A stretch of DNA of 26,697 nucleotides from CAZWZG01 sp964638245 (GTDB taxonomy: Bacteria; Pseudomonadota; Alphaproteobacteria; Rhodobacterales; Rhodobacteraceae): NCBI GenBank assembly GCA_964638245.1, contig CAZWZG010000025.1, positions 1 through 26,697 of the forward strand, read 5' to 3'. Within the stretch, counting starts at the first letter, position 1. Each line of letters begins with the position of its first letter. Both the position numbers and the translations under genes were made by a program. Positions 1-7,627 of the stretch are shown piece by piece. The notes under the pieces were generated by a model, which was not told the origin of the DNA, did no database searches, and saw only the letters and a program-made list of their open reading frames with translations.

Positions 1-1
1 G

Positions 2-403
2 ATTGTGATCGTTGACACGTGGATGTGGACGCCGTTCGTGATGCTGATCTGCCTCGCCGGGCTGCGAAGTATTCCCGACTACATCTACGAGGCGGCGGAG
101 GTCGACCGGGCATCCAAGCTGCGACAATTCTTTACGATCACCGTGCCGATGGTGCTGCCGTTCCTGATGCTCGCTGTGCTTTTCCGTGGAATCGAGAACT
201 TCAAGATGTTCGACCTTGTGGTGCAGTTGACCGGTGGGGGGCCCGGTTCGGTGACCGAGCTGACCTCGATCAACCTCAAGCGCGAAGCGTTCGAAAAATG
301 GCGCACCGGCTACGCGAGCGCCTACGCGATCATCCTTTTCGTGACAGTGTTCGGTTTGGCCAGCATCTACGTCAAAGCCCTCAACAAAGTGAAGGAGCGG
401 TGA
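2..403 (+). CDS. Carbohydrate ABC transporter permease, MalF/UgpA type (5' partial)
   Basis: This is the C-terminal 133 residues of an inner-membrane permease; the frame is open to the left edge, so the start lies outside the window. The EAA cytoplasmic loop, which docks on the ATPase, is visible as EAAEVDRASKLRQFF, followed by the usual hydrophobic PMVLPFLM helix. The GGGPGSVTELTSINL segment is typical of MalF-like sugar permeases, and a last transmembrane helix precedes a basic tail. One oddity is that the Gly normally following EAAxxD is Arg here. Downstream come a second permease, two ATPases and catabolic genes, so it belongs to one sugar or polyol importer. The family is secure; the substrate is unknown. 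Confidence 0.93.
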   Translation: MVIVDTWMWTPFVMLICLAGLRSIPDYIYEAAEVDRASKLRQFFTITVPMVLPFLMLAVLFRGIENFKMFDLVVQLTGGGPGSVTELTSINLKREAFEKWRTGYASAYAIILFVTVFGLASIYVKALNKVKER

Positions 404-425
404 TGATGAATGCAGTCACGCTCCC

Positions 426-508
426 GCCCGGTGGGCACCACCGGGCATGCCCGCACCGCCCCCCTCGGGGCGGGCATATCTGCCCACCCCGGCGGTCCGG
501 GCAAGCCC
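426..508. repeat. Cluster of GC-rich dyads between the permease genes
   Basis: The 130-base gap between the two permease genes holds stacked inverted repeats. GCCCGGTG at 426-433 pairs with CACCGGGC at 439-446. ATGCCCGC at 447-454 pairs with GCGGGCAT at 470-477. TGCCC at 481-485 pairs with GGGCA at 499-503. Three GGGCA/TGCCC-type dyads recur at 443-452, 472-485 and 499-508, giving alternative, mutually exclusive hairpins. No T-run follows, so it does not look like an intrinsic terminator. A REP-like element or intra-operon mRNA-stabilising stem-loops are possible. Confidence 0.6.
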
Positions 509-533
509 TCACCACCTTTGCGGAGACCGATCA

Positions 534-1496
534 ATGAGCTCCTTCTCCGTCACCGAACCCTCGAACCGCGTCAAATGGTTCGCCGGAACGCTGGTCATCC
601 TCTACGCGCTGATCACGATGATCCCGCTCGTCTGGATCGCGATTACCGGCTTCAAAAGCCCGTCCGATGCCATCGCCTATCCGCCGAAATACATCATCGG
701 CTCCGACAGCGAGGCCGGGTTCCAGCCGACCCTCGAAGGCTACGTGAACCTCTTCACGACCCGAACTCGCCAAACCGATGAATTCCTCGCTGCCAACCCG
801 CCAGAGAACTGGGCCGATGAAATCGTGCGCCAATACGACATGGTCATCGTCGGCCCCTCGAAGTTCGGCGAACGGTTCCTCAACTCTGTCATCATCGGCT
901 TTGGCTCGACTTTCCTCAGCGTCTTCCTCGGCACGCTGGCGGCCTATGCGTTTAGCCGCTTCAAGATCCCGCTGGCCGATGACCTGCTGTTCTTCATCCT
1001 GTCTACCCGAATGATGCCGCCCATCGCGGTCGCGATTCCGATCTTCCTAATGTACCGAAACCTTGGCCTTTCGGACACGCATCTGGGGATGATCCTGCTC
1101 TACACGGGCGTGAACATCTCGCTGGCGGTCTGGCTTCTGAAAAGCTTCATCGATGGCATCCCGACCGAGTACGAAGAGGCCGCACTCATCGATGGCTACA
1201 CCCGATTTCAGGCGTTCTACAAAGTCGTGCTGCCGCAGGCCGCGACAGGCATCGCGTCGACCGCGATCTTCTGCCTGATCTTTGCCTGGAACGAATACGC
1301 CTTCGCCGTGCTGCTGACGACGGCCAACGCCCAGACCGCCCCGCCGTTCATCCCGACCATCATTGGCATCGGCGGCCTCGACTGGCCCGCCATCGCCGCC
1401 GGCGTCACGATCTTCCTTCTGCCAGTCATGATCTTCACCATCCTGCTGCGCAAACACCTCCTGCGCGGGATCACATTCGGGGCGGTGCGCAAATGA
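534..1496 (+). CDS. Carbohydrate ABC transporter permease, MalG/UgpE type
   Basis: This 320-residue inner-membrane permease is the partner of the permease ending at 403. I placed the start at ATG 534 (MSSFSVTEPSNRVKW) because GGAG lies about eight bases upstream and the first transmembrane helix (LVILYALITMIPLVWIAI) follows at a normal distance; a longer in-frame start at 447 would run through the intergenic hairpins. The EAA loop is canonical (YEEAALIDGYTRFQAF), as is the late WNEYAFAVLLT segment of MalG-like proteins. A long non-membrane insert lies between the first two helices (about residues 45-110), including DEFLAANPPENWADEIV, and is probably periplasmic. The family is certain; the substrate is not readable. 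Confidence 0.95.
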   Translation: MSSFSVTEPSNRVKWFAGTLVILYALITMIPLVWIAITGFKSPSDAIAYPPKYIIGSDSEAGFQPTLEGYVNLFTTRTRQTDEFLAANPPENWADEIVRQYDMVIVGPSKFGERFLNSVIIGFGSTFLSVFLGTLAAYAFSRFKIPLADDLLFFILSTRMMPPIAVAIPIFLMYRNLGLSDTHLGMILLYTGVNISLAVWLLKSFIDGIPTEYEEAALIDGYTRFQAFYKVVLPQAATGIASTAIFCLIFAWNEYAFAVLLTTANAQTAPPFIPTIIGIGGLDWPAIAAGVTIFLLPVMIFTILLRKHLLRGITFGAVRK

Positions 1497-1502
1497 CCCC
1501 AC

Positions 1503-1557
1503 ACCGAATTTGCACCGACGCAATACCGACGCGACACCGACGTGATACCGACGTTGC
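1503..1557. repeat. 11-bp tandem repeat, about five units
   Basis: In the 85-base gap between the second permease and the small membrane protein, units beginning ACCGA start at 1503, 1514, 1525, 1536 and 1547, exactly 11 bases apart. The last four begin ACCGACG, and the first (ACCGAATTTGC) is degenerate. The period is not a multiple of three and the array lies outside any likely reading frame. It may be slippage-generated, or spaced sites for a DNA-binding protein at roughly one helical turn. Confidence 0.75.
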
Positions 1558-1581
1558 GTTCGCCCTGTTCAGGAGCCGTTC

Positions 1582-1776
1582 ATGAGTAGCTTTTTCAACG
1601 GCCTTCTGCGCCTCCGCCGCGGTCCTTGGGAAATGGTGGCCACCATAATTATCGCCGTCGGAGTCTTCATGCTGATGCAGCCTTTCGTCATCTGGGCCTT
1701 CACCTATTCGTTCATCGTCACGCTGGTGGGCACGGTGATGTTCATCATCGTCAGCCATTTCCCGGAGGACGACTGA
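1582..1776 (+). CDS. Small two-helix membrane protein in the transporter operon
   Basis: I do not recognise this 64-residue protein. The start at ATG 1582 has CAGGAG about seven bases upstream, and the stop codon abuts the ATG of the next gene (TGA-ATG), so translation is probably coupled. Two hydrophobic segments (about residues 17-33 and 36-57) follow a basic N-terminus (RLRRG), and the C-terminus is acidic (FPEDD); by the positive-inside rule both ends would be cytoplasmic. Its place between permease and ATPase genes suggests an accessory subunit of the importer. Bacterial glycerol ABC operons carry a small membrane protein in a comparable position (DUF2160), but I see no clear sequence likeness. 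Confidence 0.8.
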   Translation: MSSFFNGLLRLRRGPWEMVATIIIAVGVFMLMQPFVIWAFTYSFIVTLVGTVMFIIVSHFPEDD

Positions 1777-2871
1777 ATGGCGCAAATCGTCATCAAGGAC
1801 CTCAAGAAGGAATTCGGTGATTTCACCGCCGTGCGCGAGTCGAGCTTCACCATCGAAGACGGTGAGTTCTTCATGCTGCTCGGTCCCTCAGGATGCGGTA
1901 AGACCACGACCTTGAGGATGATCGCAGGCCTCGAATTGCCGACCTCCGGAGAGATCCTTCTCGATGGCGAAGAGATCTCGCAGCGCCCCCCGTCCGAGCG
2001 CGATATTGCCTTTGTTTTCCAAATGTTTGCGCTTTATCCGCATATGAATGTTCGCAAGAACATCAGCTATCCTCTGGTCAGTCAGGGCATGCCGCGCGCA
2101 CAGGTCAAAGCCAAGGTGGCCGAGGTGGCCGGCATCCTCGGGATCGAAAACATCCTCGATCGTCCTGTCGGGGGCCTGTCGGGCGGCGACCGTCAACGCG
2201 TGGCTCTGGGCCGCGCCATCGTGCGCGAACCCAAGGCCTTCATGATGGATGAACCCCTTGGCGCGCTCGATGCAGAGTTTCGCGAGCATATGGCCGAGGA
2301 ACTCCGCGCACTTCACGACCGGATGGGCGCGACGACGGTCTACGTGACCCACGATCAACTCGAAGCCATGCAGATGGGCGACAAGATCGTCGTCATGAAC
2401 AACGCGGTCGTAGAACAGTTCGGAACGCCTCAGGAAATCTACGACAAACCCGCCACCATGTTTGTCGCTGACTTTATCGGCTCACCTTCAATGAACTTCC
2501 TGAAATTCCATGGGAAAATAGGGGCGGGGTCGGGCGAGATCGCGATGCATGATACCAGTTTTGCCGTGCCACAGGCCCGTGAACCCTTCGAAGGGGACAT
2601 GGCGTTCGGCGTGCGCCCCGAGCACATCGCACTGTCAGACGCAGCCGCTTACCGCGGCGAAGTGCTTGCGACCGAATACCTTGGCACGACCCAGATCGTA
2701 ACACTGAAAACCCCCGGCGGTGACATCAAGGCCCGCGTCCCGGCGACACAGACGGCCAAGGTTGGTGAAACGGTGGGCATGGAGTTTGACCCTGCCACCG
2801 TTACGCTATTCGACCGCCAATCGGGGCGAGCTCTGAAATCCGAACTGAACGAGGGCGTGCTCCATGGCTGA
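1777..2871 (+). CDS. Sugar ABC transporter ATP-binding protein, MalK/UgpC type (first of two)
   Basis: This 364-residue ATPase powers the importer encoded just upstream. It has the Walker A motif GPSGCGKT (residues 36-43), a Q-loop Gln near 82, the signature LSGGDRQ (134-140), Walker B FMMDE (155-159) and the switch His in VTHDQ (192). After about residue 235 comes a MalK-type regulatory/TOBE region with FGVRPEHIAL. The signature has Asp where Gln is usual, and the D-loop reads GALDAEF instead of the common SNLDAKL. GGAGGA lies about seven bases before the ATG. It overlaps the second ATPase gene by eight bases, so the pair is probably made together and may form a heterodimer. Both appear catalytically intact. 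Confidence 0.95.
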   Translation: MAQIVIKDLKKEFGDFTAVRESSFTIEDGEFFMLLGPSGCGKTTTLRMIAGLELPTSGEILLDGEEISQRPPSERDIAFVFQMFALYPHMNVRKNISYPLVSQGMPRAQVKAKVAEVAGILGIENILDRPVGGLSGGDRQRVALGRAIVREPKAFMMDEPLGALDAEFREHMAEELRALHDRMGATTVYVTHDQLEAMQMGDKIVVMNNAVVEQFGTPQEIYDKPATMFVADFIGSPSMNFLKFHGKIGAGSGEIAMHDTSFAVPQAREPFEGDMAFGVRPEHIALSDAAAYRGEVLATEYLGTTQIVTLKTPGGDIKARVPATQTAKVGETVGMEFDPATVTLFDRQSGRALKSELNEGVLHG

Positions 2872-3856
2872 AGTTTCGCTTTCCAACGTGTCCAAGGCCT
2901 TCGGCAAAACCCGGGCTGTTCACGACATCACCATGACTATCGAGGACGGTGCCTTCGTGGTGCTGCTCGGCCCGACGGGTGCAGGCAAGACAACCACGCT
3001 CCGATTGATCTCTGGGCTCGAAAAACTCGACGCAGGTACCGTCATGATCGGGGGCCGGGACGTCGGCGCCGACACGCCTGCGCAGCGCGACGTCGCGATG
3101 GTGTTCCAGCAATACTCGCTCTATCCGCACCTGACCGTGCGCGACAATCTTGCGTTTCCCTTGCGCTCACCCATCCTGAAGACGCCCGAAGACGTCATCA
3201 CCCAAAAGGTCAAAAAGATCGCCGAGGTGCTCCAGATTCCCCACAAGCTCGACAACAAGGCGACCGAGCTTTCGGGGGGAGAGATGCAGCGGGTTTCGAT
3301 TGGTCGCGCGCTTGTGCGGGACCCCTCGATCTATTTGATGGATGAACCGCTGAGTTCACTCGATGCCAAGCTGCGTGCCGACCTTCGGGTTGAGCTGAAA
3401 CGCATTCAGGCCGACCTTGGATCGACGCTTTTGTACGTGACCCATGACCAGATCGAAGCCATGACGATGGCCACGCATATCGGTGTGCTCGAGGAAGGAC
3501 GTCTTGTTCAGTACGGCACGCCCAAGGAAATTTATGAAGATCCGACAAGCGTTTACGTGGCAAGCCGGCTTGGGTCGCCGCGGATCAACATCCTTCCGGC
3601 CAAGCTTTTTCCGGGGGATCACAAGGGAGCGCAAATCGGTCTTCGGCCCGAAAACATCCGCCAGGGCGACGGCGCTGAAGCTACGGTCTTGAGGGCTGAA
3701 CATCTTGGCGATCACACCCGGCTTCACCTCGATTTTCAGGGCCACGCGATCACGACACTGACGGATCCGCACACGGACTACGCGCCCAACACCACCATTA
3801 AAATCACCCCGCAGAATCCACTTTACTTCGACGCCTCTGGCGCGCGGGTCGTATAA
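2864..3856 (+). CDS. Sugar ABC transporter ATP-binding protein, MalK/UgpC type (second of two)
   Basis: This 330-residue MalK-like ATPase has Walker A GPTGAGKT (residues 36-43), the signature LSGGEMQ (136-142), Walker B YLMDE (157-161), the D-loop SSLDAKLR and the H-loop VTHDQ. A shortened C-terminal TOBE-like region carries IGLRPENIRQ. The start lies inside the end of the previous ATPase gene. Sugar importers often use an ATPase homodimer; two different adjacent ATPase genes recall the glycerol-type importer GlpST and suggest a heterodimer. The next gene, the DAK-family kinase, begins 12 bases after the stop, continuing the operon. Confidence 0.95.
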   Translation: MAEVSLSNVSKAFGKTRAVHDITMTIEDGAFVVLLGPTGAGKTTTLRLISGLEKLDAGTVMIGGRDVGADTPAQRDVAMVFQQYSLYPHLTVRDNLAFPLRSPILKTPEDVITQKVKKIAEVLQIPHKLDNKATELSGGEMQRVSIGRALVRDPSIYLMDEPLSSLDAKLRADLRVELKRIQADLGSTLLYVTHDQIEAMTMATHIGVLEEGRLVQYGTPKEIYEDPTSVYVASRLGSPRINILPAKLFPGDHKGAQIGLRPENIRQGDGAEATVLRAEHLGDHTRLHLDFQGHAITTLTDPHTDYAPNTTIKITPQNPLYFDASGARVV

Positions 3857-3868
3857 GGGAGGACCACC

Positions 3869-5488
3869 ATGGCACAGTTTATCAACGCCAAAGAGGATCT
3901 CGTCACCGAGGCCATCGACGGGCTCTTGGCCGGGTCGGGCGGCGCGCTTTCGCGTCTTGACGGGTATCCGCATATCAAGGTGGTGTTCCGATCGGACTGG
4001 GACAAATCGAAGGTTGCACTGGTGTCGGGTGGAGGCTCGGGCCACGAACCCGCCCATGCCGGGTTTGTCGGCAAGGGGATGTTGACCGCGGCGGTCTGCG
4101 GCGAGGTTTTTGCGTCACCGTCGGTCGAGGCGGTGCTTGCCGGGATTCTTGCGGTGACAGGGGATGCGGGCTGTCTTTTGGTCGTCAAGAACTACACGGG
4201 CGACCGGCTGAACTTCGGACTCGCCGCCGAGCGGGCGCGTGCCCTTGGACGCAAGGTCGAGATGGTCGTGGTGGACGATGACATCGCGCTTCCGGACCTG
4301 CCGCAACCGCGCGGCGTCGCAGGCACTTTGCTCGTGCACAAGATCGCAGGTGCGATGGCTGAAAACGGGGCTGATCTGACGACGGTGACCGCTGCAGCTC
4401 AATCGGTGATCGGCAAGGTCGCCTCGATCGGGATGAGCCTTGATACCTGCACCATTCCGGGATCCGCCAAAGAGGATCGCATCGGAGCGGGCAAGGCCGA
4501 GCTTGGGCTTGGCATCCATGGCGAGCCGGGTGTGCAGCAGGTCGATTTTTCAACCGCGATGGGGGCAATGGGCACCGTGGTCGATCTCTTGCGGGATCAC
4601 GCAGGCGAGAACACCGTTGCCGTGGTGAACAACCTTGGTTCGACCACGCCGCTCGAGATGTCAGTCTTGACCCATGCACTCACGCAATCCGGCCTTGTTG
4701 GACATGTGATCGGGCCCGCGCCACTGATGACGTCGCTTGATATGCACGGGTTCTCGGTCTCGATCATGCAAGCGACACCTGCCGAGATGACGGCGCTGAG
4801 CGCACCAGTTTCGATGCCCGCTTGGCCCGGGATGATGGAGGTGGTCGAACCACCGGTCGTCGGGTTGCCCGACGGCTTGACGCCCATCGAGCCGATCCCG
4901 TCCGATAACCCTCGCACGCGGGAGATCATCGAAAAGGTGGCAGACCTTCTGATTTCGTCAGAGGCAGCATTGAACACGCTTGATGCAAAGTCCGGCGATG
5001 GTGACACCGGAAGCACGCTGGCGACTGCCGCGCGCGCTCTCAAGTCCAGCCTCGACCGGATGCCGTTGGCCGATCTAACCCAACTTTTCCCCGCGCTTGG
5101 CAACGAGTTGAGCCAGACCATGGGTGGATCATCCGGCGTGATCCTGGCCATCTATTTCAACGCTGCGGGGGACGCGTGCGCGAATGGTGCGTCGGTCCAA
5201 AAGGCGCTGGTCGATGGGCTGGATCGTGTCAGTCAGGTCGGTGGCGCTTCGGTGGGCGATAGAACCATGATTGACGCTCTCGCCCCGGCGCTGGATGCGT
5301 TGCCAAGCGGTATTGCCGCCGCTGCCGCAGCAGCACGAAAGGGTGCGAACAGCACCGCCGCGATCCATCGTGCTAAAGCGGGTCGCGCCGCTTATGTGCC
5401 CGAAGACAATCTGAGGGGTCACAACGATCCGGGCGCAGAAGCCGTCGCCCTACTGTTTGATGCGCTTGCAAAGGAAATGGTGAACTAA
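3869..5488 (+). CDS. Dihydroxyacetone-kinase-family protein, DhaK-DhaL fusion, ATP-dependent
   Basis: This 539-residue single-chain kinase would phosphorylate dihydroxyacetone or a related short ketose (for example erythrulose) in the cytoplasm, using ATP. The DhaK half (about 1-330) has GGGSGHEPAHAGFVG (54-68) and IHGEPG with His217, matching the His that covalently binds substrate in the family. The DhaL half (about 350-539) has the Mg-ATP motif with Asp372, Asp377 and Asp379 (LDAKSGDGDTGST) and GGSSGV. GGGAGGA precedes the ATG. Its place between the importer and the isomerase/oxidoreductase genes suggests it phosphorylates a product of the imported sugar rather than serving general glycerol metabolism. 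Family confidence is high; substrate confidence is low. Confidence 0.93.
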   Translation: MAQFINAKEDLVTEAIDGLLAGSGGALSRLDGYPHIKVVFRSDWDKSKVALVSGGGSGHEPAHAGFVGKGMLTAAVCGEVFASPSVEAVLAGILAVTGDAGCLLVVKNYTGDRLNFGLAAERARALGRKVEMVVVDDDIALPDLPQPRGVAGTLLVHKIAGAMAENGADLTTVTAAAQSVIGKVASIGMSLDTCTIPGSAKEDRIGAGKAELGLGIHGEPGVQQVDFSTAMGAMGTVVDLLRDHAGENTVAVVNNLGSTTPLEMSVLTHALTQSGLVGHVIGPAPLMTSLDMHGFSVSIMQATPAEMTALSAPVSMPAWPGMMEVVEPPVVGLPDGLTPIEPIPSDNPRTREIIEKVADLLISSEAALNTLDAKSGDGDTGSTLATAARALKSSLDRMPLADLTQLFPALGNELSQTMGGSSGVILAIYFNAAGDACANGASVQKALVDGLDRVSQVGGASVGDRTMIDALAPALDALPSGIAAAAAAARKGANSTAAIHRAKAGRAAYVPEDNLRGHNDPGAEAVALLFDALAKEMVN

Positions 5489-5489
5489 A

Positions 5490-6551
5490 CTGTCAAAACC
5501 GCGCCTCACAGTCGTCGCCAAACCAACGGTCAATGACATTGCCCGTGTGGCGGGAGTGAGCCTGGCGACTGTGGATCGCGTGCTGAACGAACGCCCCGGC
5601 GTGCGTTCGGTCACGATCAAGAAGGTGCAAGAGGCGATAGACCAGCTTGGCTACGTCCGCGACACGGCGGCGGCCAACTTGGCGCGGCAGAAGACCTATC
5701 GGTTCGTTTTCGTGCTGCCGGACTGGAAGGGTCAGTTTTTGGCAAGCCTCGAGCAGGGGATTGCCGAAATCATTCACAACGCACCGCAAAACCGGACTGA
5801 AGTGCGTACGATACGGGTTCCCAACCACGACCACACGCAATTGGCAGCAACACTGAGCGAACTGGACCCCGACGAAGTCGATGGCCTTGCGATCATGGCC
5901 AAGGAAACGCCATTGGTCCGGGACGCGATTGCCGATTTGCGCAAGCGCGGCATTCCGGTCGTCTCGCTTGTTTCGGATCAGCCCAACTCCGACCGTGACC
6001 ACTTCGTCGGGATCGACAACGTCGCGGCGGGGCGCACGGCGGGAACGCTCCTTGGTCGTTTTACGGGAGGACAGCGGGGCAAGGTCGTCGTGGTCATCAC
6101 CAACAAGCAATCAAGGGATATGATCGAGAGGCGCCATGGCTTTGATCAGGTTGTCGGCGCGGATTTCCCGCATCTTGAGCCCTTGCCCAGTGTCGAAGGC
6201 CAAGAGGACCCGGCACATACCGAAAAGGTTACACTGCGCGCGCTCCAACAGAACCCGGATGCGATTGGGATTTATTCAGTGGGGGCCAGCGTGCACGGCA
6301 TTGCGCGTGCCATTGCCGCCGCGGGCCTGCCGCATCGCCCGATTCTGATCGATCATGAGCTAACCGAGAATTCCGCAGCGCTTTTGCGTGCGGGTGTAAT
6401 TGACGCTGTGATCACGCAAAACACCGGCCACCTTGCCCGTAGCGCACTGCGTGTCTTGCGCGCGAAATGCGACCGCACGCCAGTGATCAAAAGCCAGGAA
6501 AGCATTCGGATCGAAATCGTGATCCGGGAAAACCTACCATCCATGAAGTGA
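5490..6551 (+). CDS. LacI-family transcriptional regulator, probable CTG start
   Basis: This is a 353-residue LacI/GalR-type repressor. The N-terminal helix-turn-helix reads TVNDIARVAGVSLATVDRVL (about residues 13-32), followed by a periplasmic-binding-protein-like sensor domain (FVGIDNVAAGRTAGTLLGRF is typical). The first ATG/GTG/TTG-type start in frame, GTG 5547, would cut the first recognition helix. The frame is open upstream only to a TGA at 5481, and the only reasonable initiator between them is CTG 5490, one base after the kinase stop, giving MSKPRLTVVAKPTVNDIA. AAGGA lies about 14 bases upstream, so coupling to kinase translation is likely. It probably controls this operon in response to the sugar or an intermediate. 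Confidence 0.9.
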   Translation: MSKPRLTVVAKPTVNDIARVAGVSLATVDRVLNERPGVRSVTIKKVQEAIDQLGYVRDTAAANLARQKTYRFVFVLPDWKGQFLASLEQGIAEIIHNAPQNRTEVRTIRVPNHDHTQLAATLSELDPDEVDGLAIMAKETPLVRDAIADLRKRGIPVVSLVSDQPNSDRDHFVGIDNVAAGRTAGTLLGRFTGGQRGKVVVVITNKQSRDMIERRHGFDQVVGADFPHLEPLPSVEGQEDPAHTEKVTLRALQQNPDAIGIYSVGASVHGIARAIAAAGLPHRPILIDHELTENSAALLRAGVIDAVITQNTGHLARSALRVLRAKCDRTPVIKSQESIRIEIVIRENLPSMK

Positions 6552-6571
6552 GCATTTTTAGGGAGGATGCG

Positions 6572-7627
6572 ATGAAACAGATTAAGGGACCCGCGCTGTT
6601 CTTGGCGCAGTTCGCCGGAGATGATGCTCCGTTCAATTCATGGGATGCGATAACCAAATGGGCCGCCGATTGCGGGTATGTCGGCGTGCAGGTCCCAAGT
6701 TGGGATGACCGCCTGATCGACCTCGCCAAAGCGGCCGAAAGCAAGGATTACTGCGACGAGTTCAAGGGCATCGCGTCGGCCAATGGTGTCGAAGTGACCG
6801 AGCTTTCCACCCACCTTCAAGGGCAGCTTGTCGCCGTCCATCCCGCATACGACGAAGCCTTTGACGGCTTCGCGGCGCCAGAGGTGCGCGGAAATCCCAA
6901 GGCCCGTCAGGAGTGGGCCGTCGATCAGGTCAAAAAGGCGCTTTCGGCGTCTAAGAACATGGGCATCGGCGCCCATGCCACCTTCTCAGGCGCTTTGGCA
7001 TGGCCCTATGTCTACCCGTGGCCGCAACGCCCTGCTGGGCTGATCGAGACGGCCTTTGACGAGTTGGCGGCGCGCTGGAAGCCGATTCTGGATCACGCCG
7101 AGGAGTGCGGCGTGGATGTCTGTTACGAAATCCATCCGGGCGAGGACCTCCATGACGGGGTCACCTATGAGATGTTCCTAGAGCGCACCGGCAACCATGC
7201 TCGGGCCTGCATGCTCTATGATCCGTCCCACTACGTCCTGCAGTGCTTGGACTATTTGGACAATATCGACATTTATGCCGACCGGATCCGGATGTTCCAT
7301 GTCAAGGACGCCGAGTTCAATCCGACCGGACGCCAGGGCGTCTATTCGGGCTATCAAAGCTGGGTCGACCGGGCAGGGCGGTTCCGCTCGCTCGGCGACG
7401 GGCAGGTTGATTTTGGCGCGATCTTTTCAAAACTGACGGCGATCGGATTTGACGGCTGGGCCGTCGTCGAATGGGAATGCGCGATCAAGCACCCCGAAGA
7501 CGGAGCCCGTGAAGGCGCGGCTTTCGTGCGCGATCACATAATCCGTCCCACAGAAGTCGCATTTGACGATTTTGCCGATGGCGGCACGGACGAGGCGGGC
7601 AATCGAAAAATGCTGGGGATCGACTGA
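6572..7627 (+). CDS. Sugar phosphate isomerase/epimerase-like TIM-barrel protein
   Basis: This 351-residue protein belongs to the AP-endonuclease-2/xylose-isomerase-like TIM-barrel superfamily. The start is ATG 6572, with GGGAGGA five bases before it; a longer open frame overlapping lacI lacks such a site. Likely metal ligands are Glu186 (CYEIHPGED), Asp217 and His220 (LYDPSHY), His243 (MFHVKD) and Glu300 or Glu302 (VVEWE), the arrangement used by metal-dependent ketose epimerases and isomerases. The last base of its stop codon is the first base of the oxidoreductase ATG, so the two are translationally coupled. Such pairs often interconvert keto-sugars made by the dehydrogenase. The specific reaction is unknown. 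Confidence 0.88.
   Translation: MKQIKGPALFLAQFAGDDAPFNSWDAITKWAADCGYVGVQVPSWDDRLIDLAKAAESKDYCDEFKGIASANGVEVTELSTHLQGQLVAVHPAYDEAFDGFAAPEVRGNPKARQEWAVDQVKKALSASKNMGIGAHATFSGALAWPYVYPWPQRPAGLIETAFDELAARWKPILDHAEECGVDVCYEIHPGEDLHDGVTYEMFLERTGNHARACMLYDPSHYVLQCLDYLDNIDIYADRIRMFHVKDAEFNPTGRQGVYSGYQSWVDRAGRFRSLGDGQVDFGAIFSKLTAIGFDGWAVVEWECAIKHPEDGAREGAAFVRDHIIRPTEVAFDDFADGGTDEAGNRKMLGID

Noticed and set aside
426..508. Intrinsic terminator between the permease genes
   Set aside because: The hairpins are strong, but no T-run follows on either strand and the operon clearly continues.
1582..1776. DUF2160 (glycerol importer small subunit)
   Set aside because: The genomic position is comparable, but length and sequence do not resemble the family as I remember it; kept as unrecognised.
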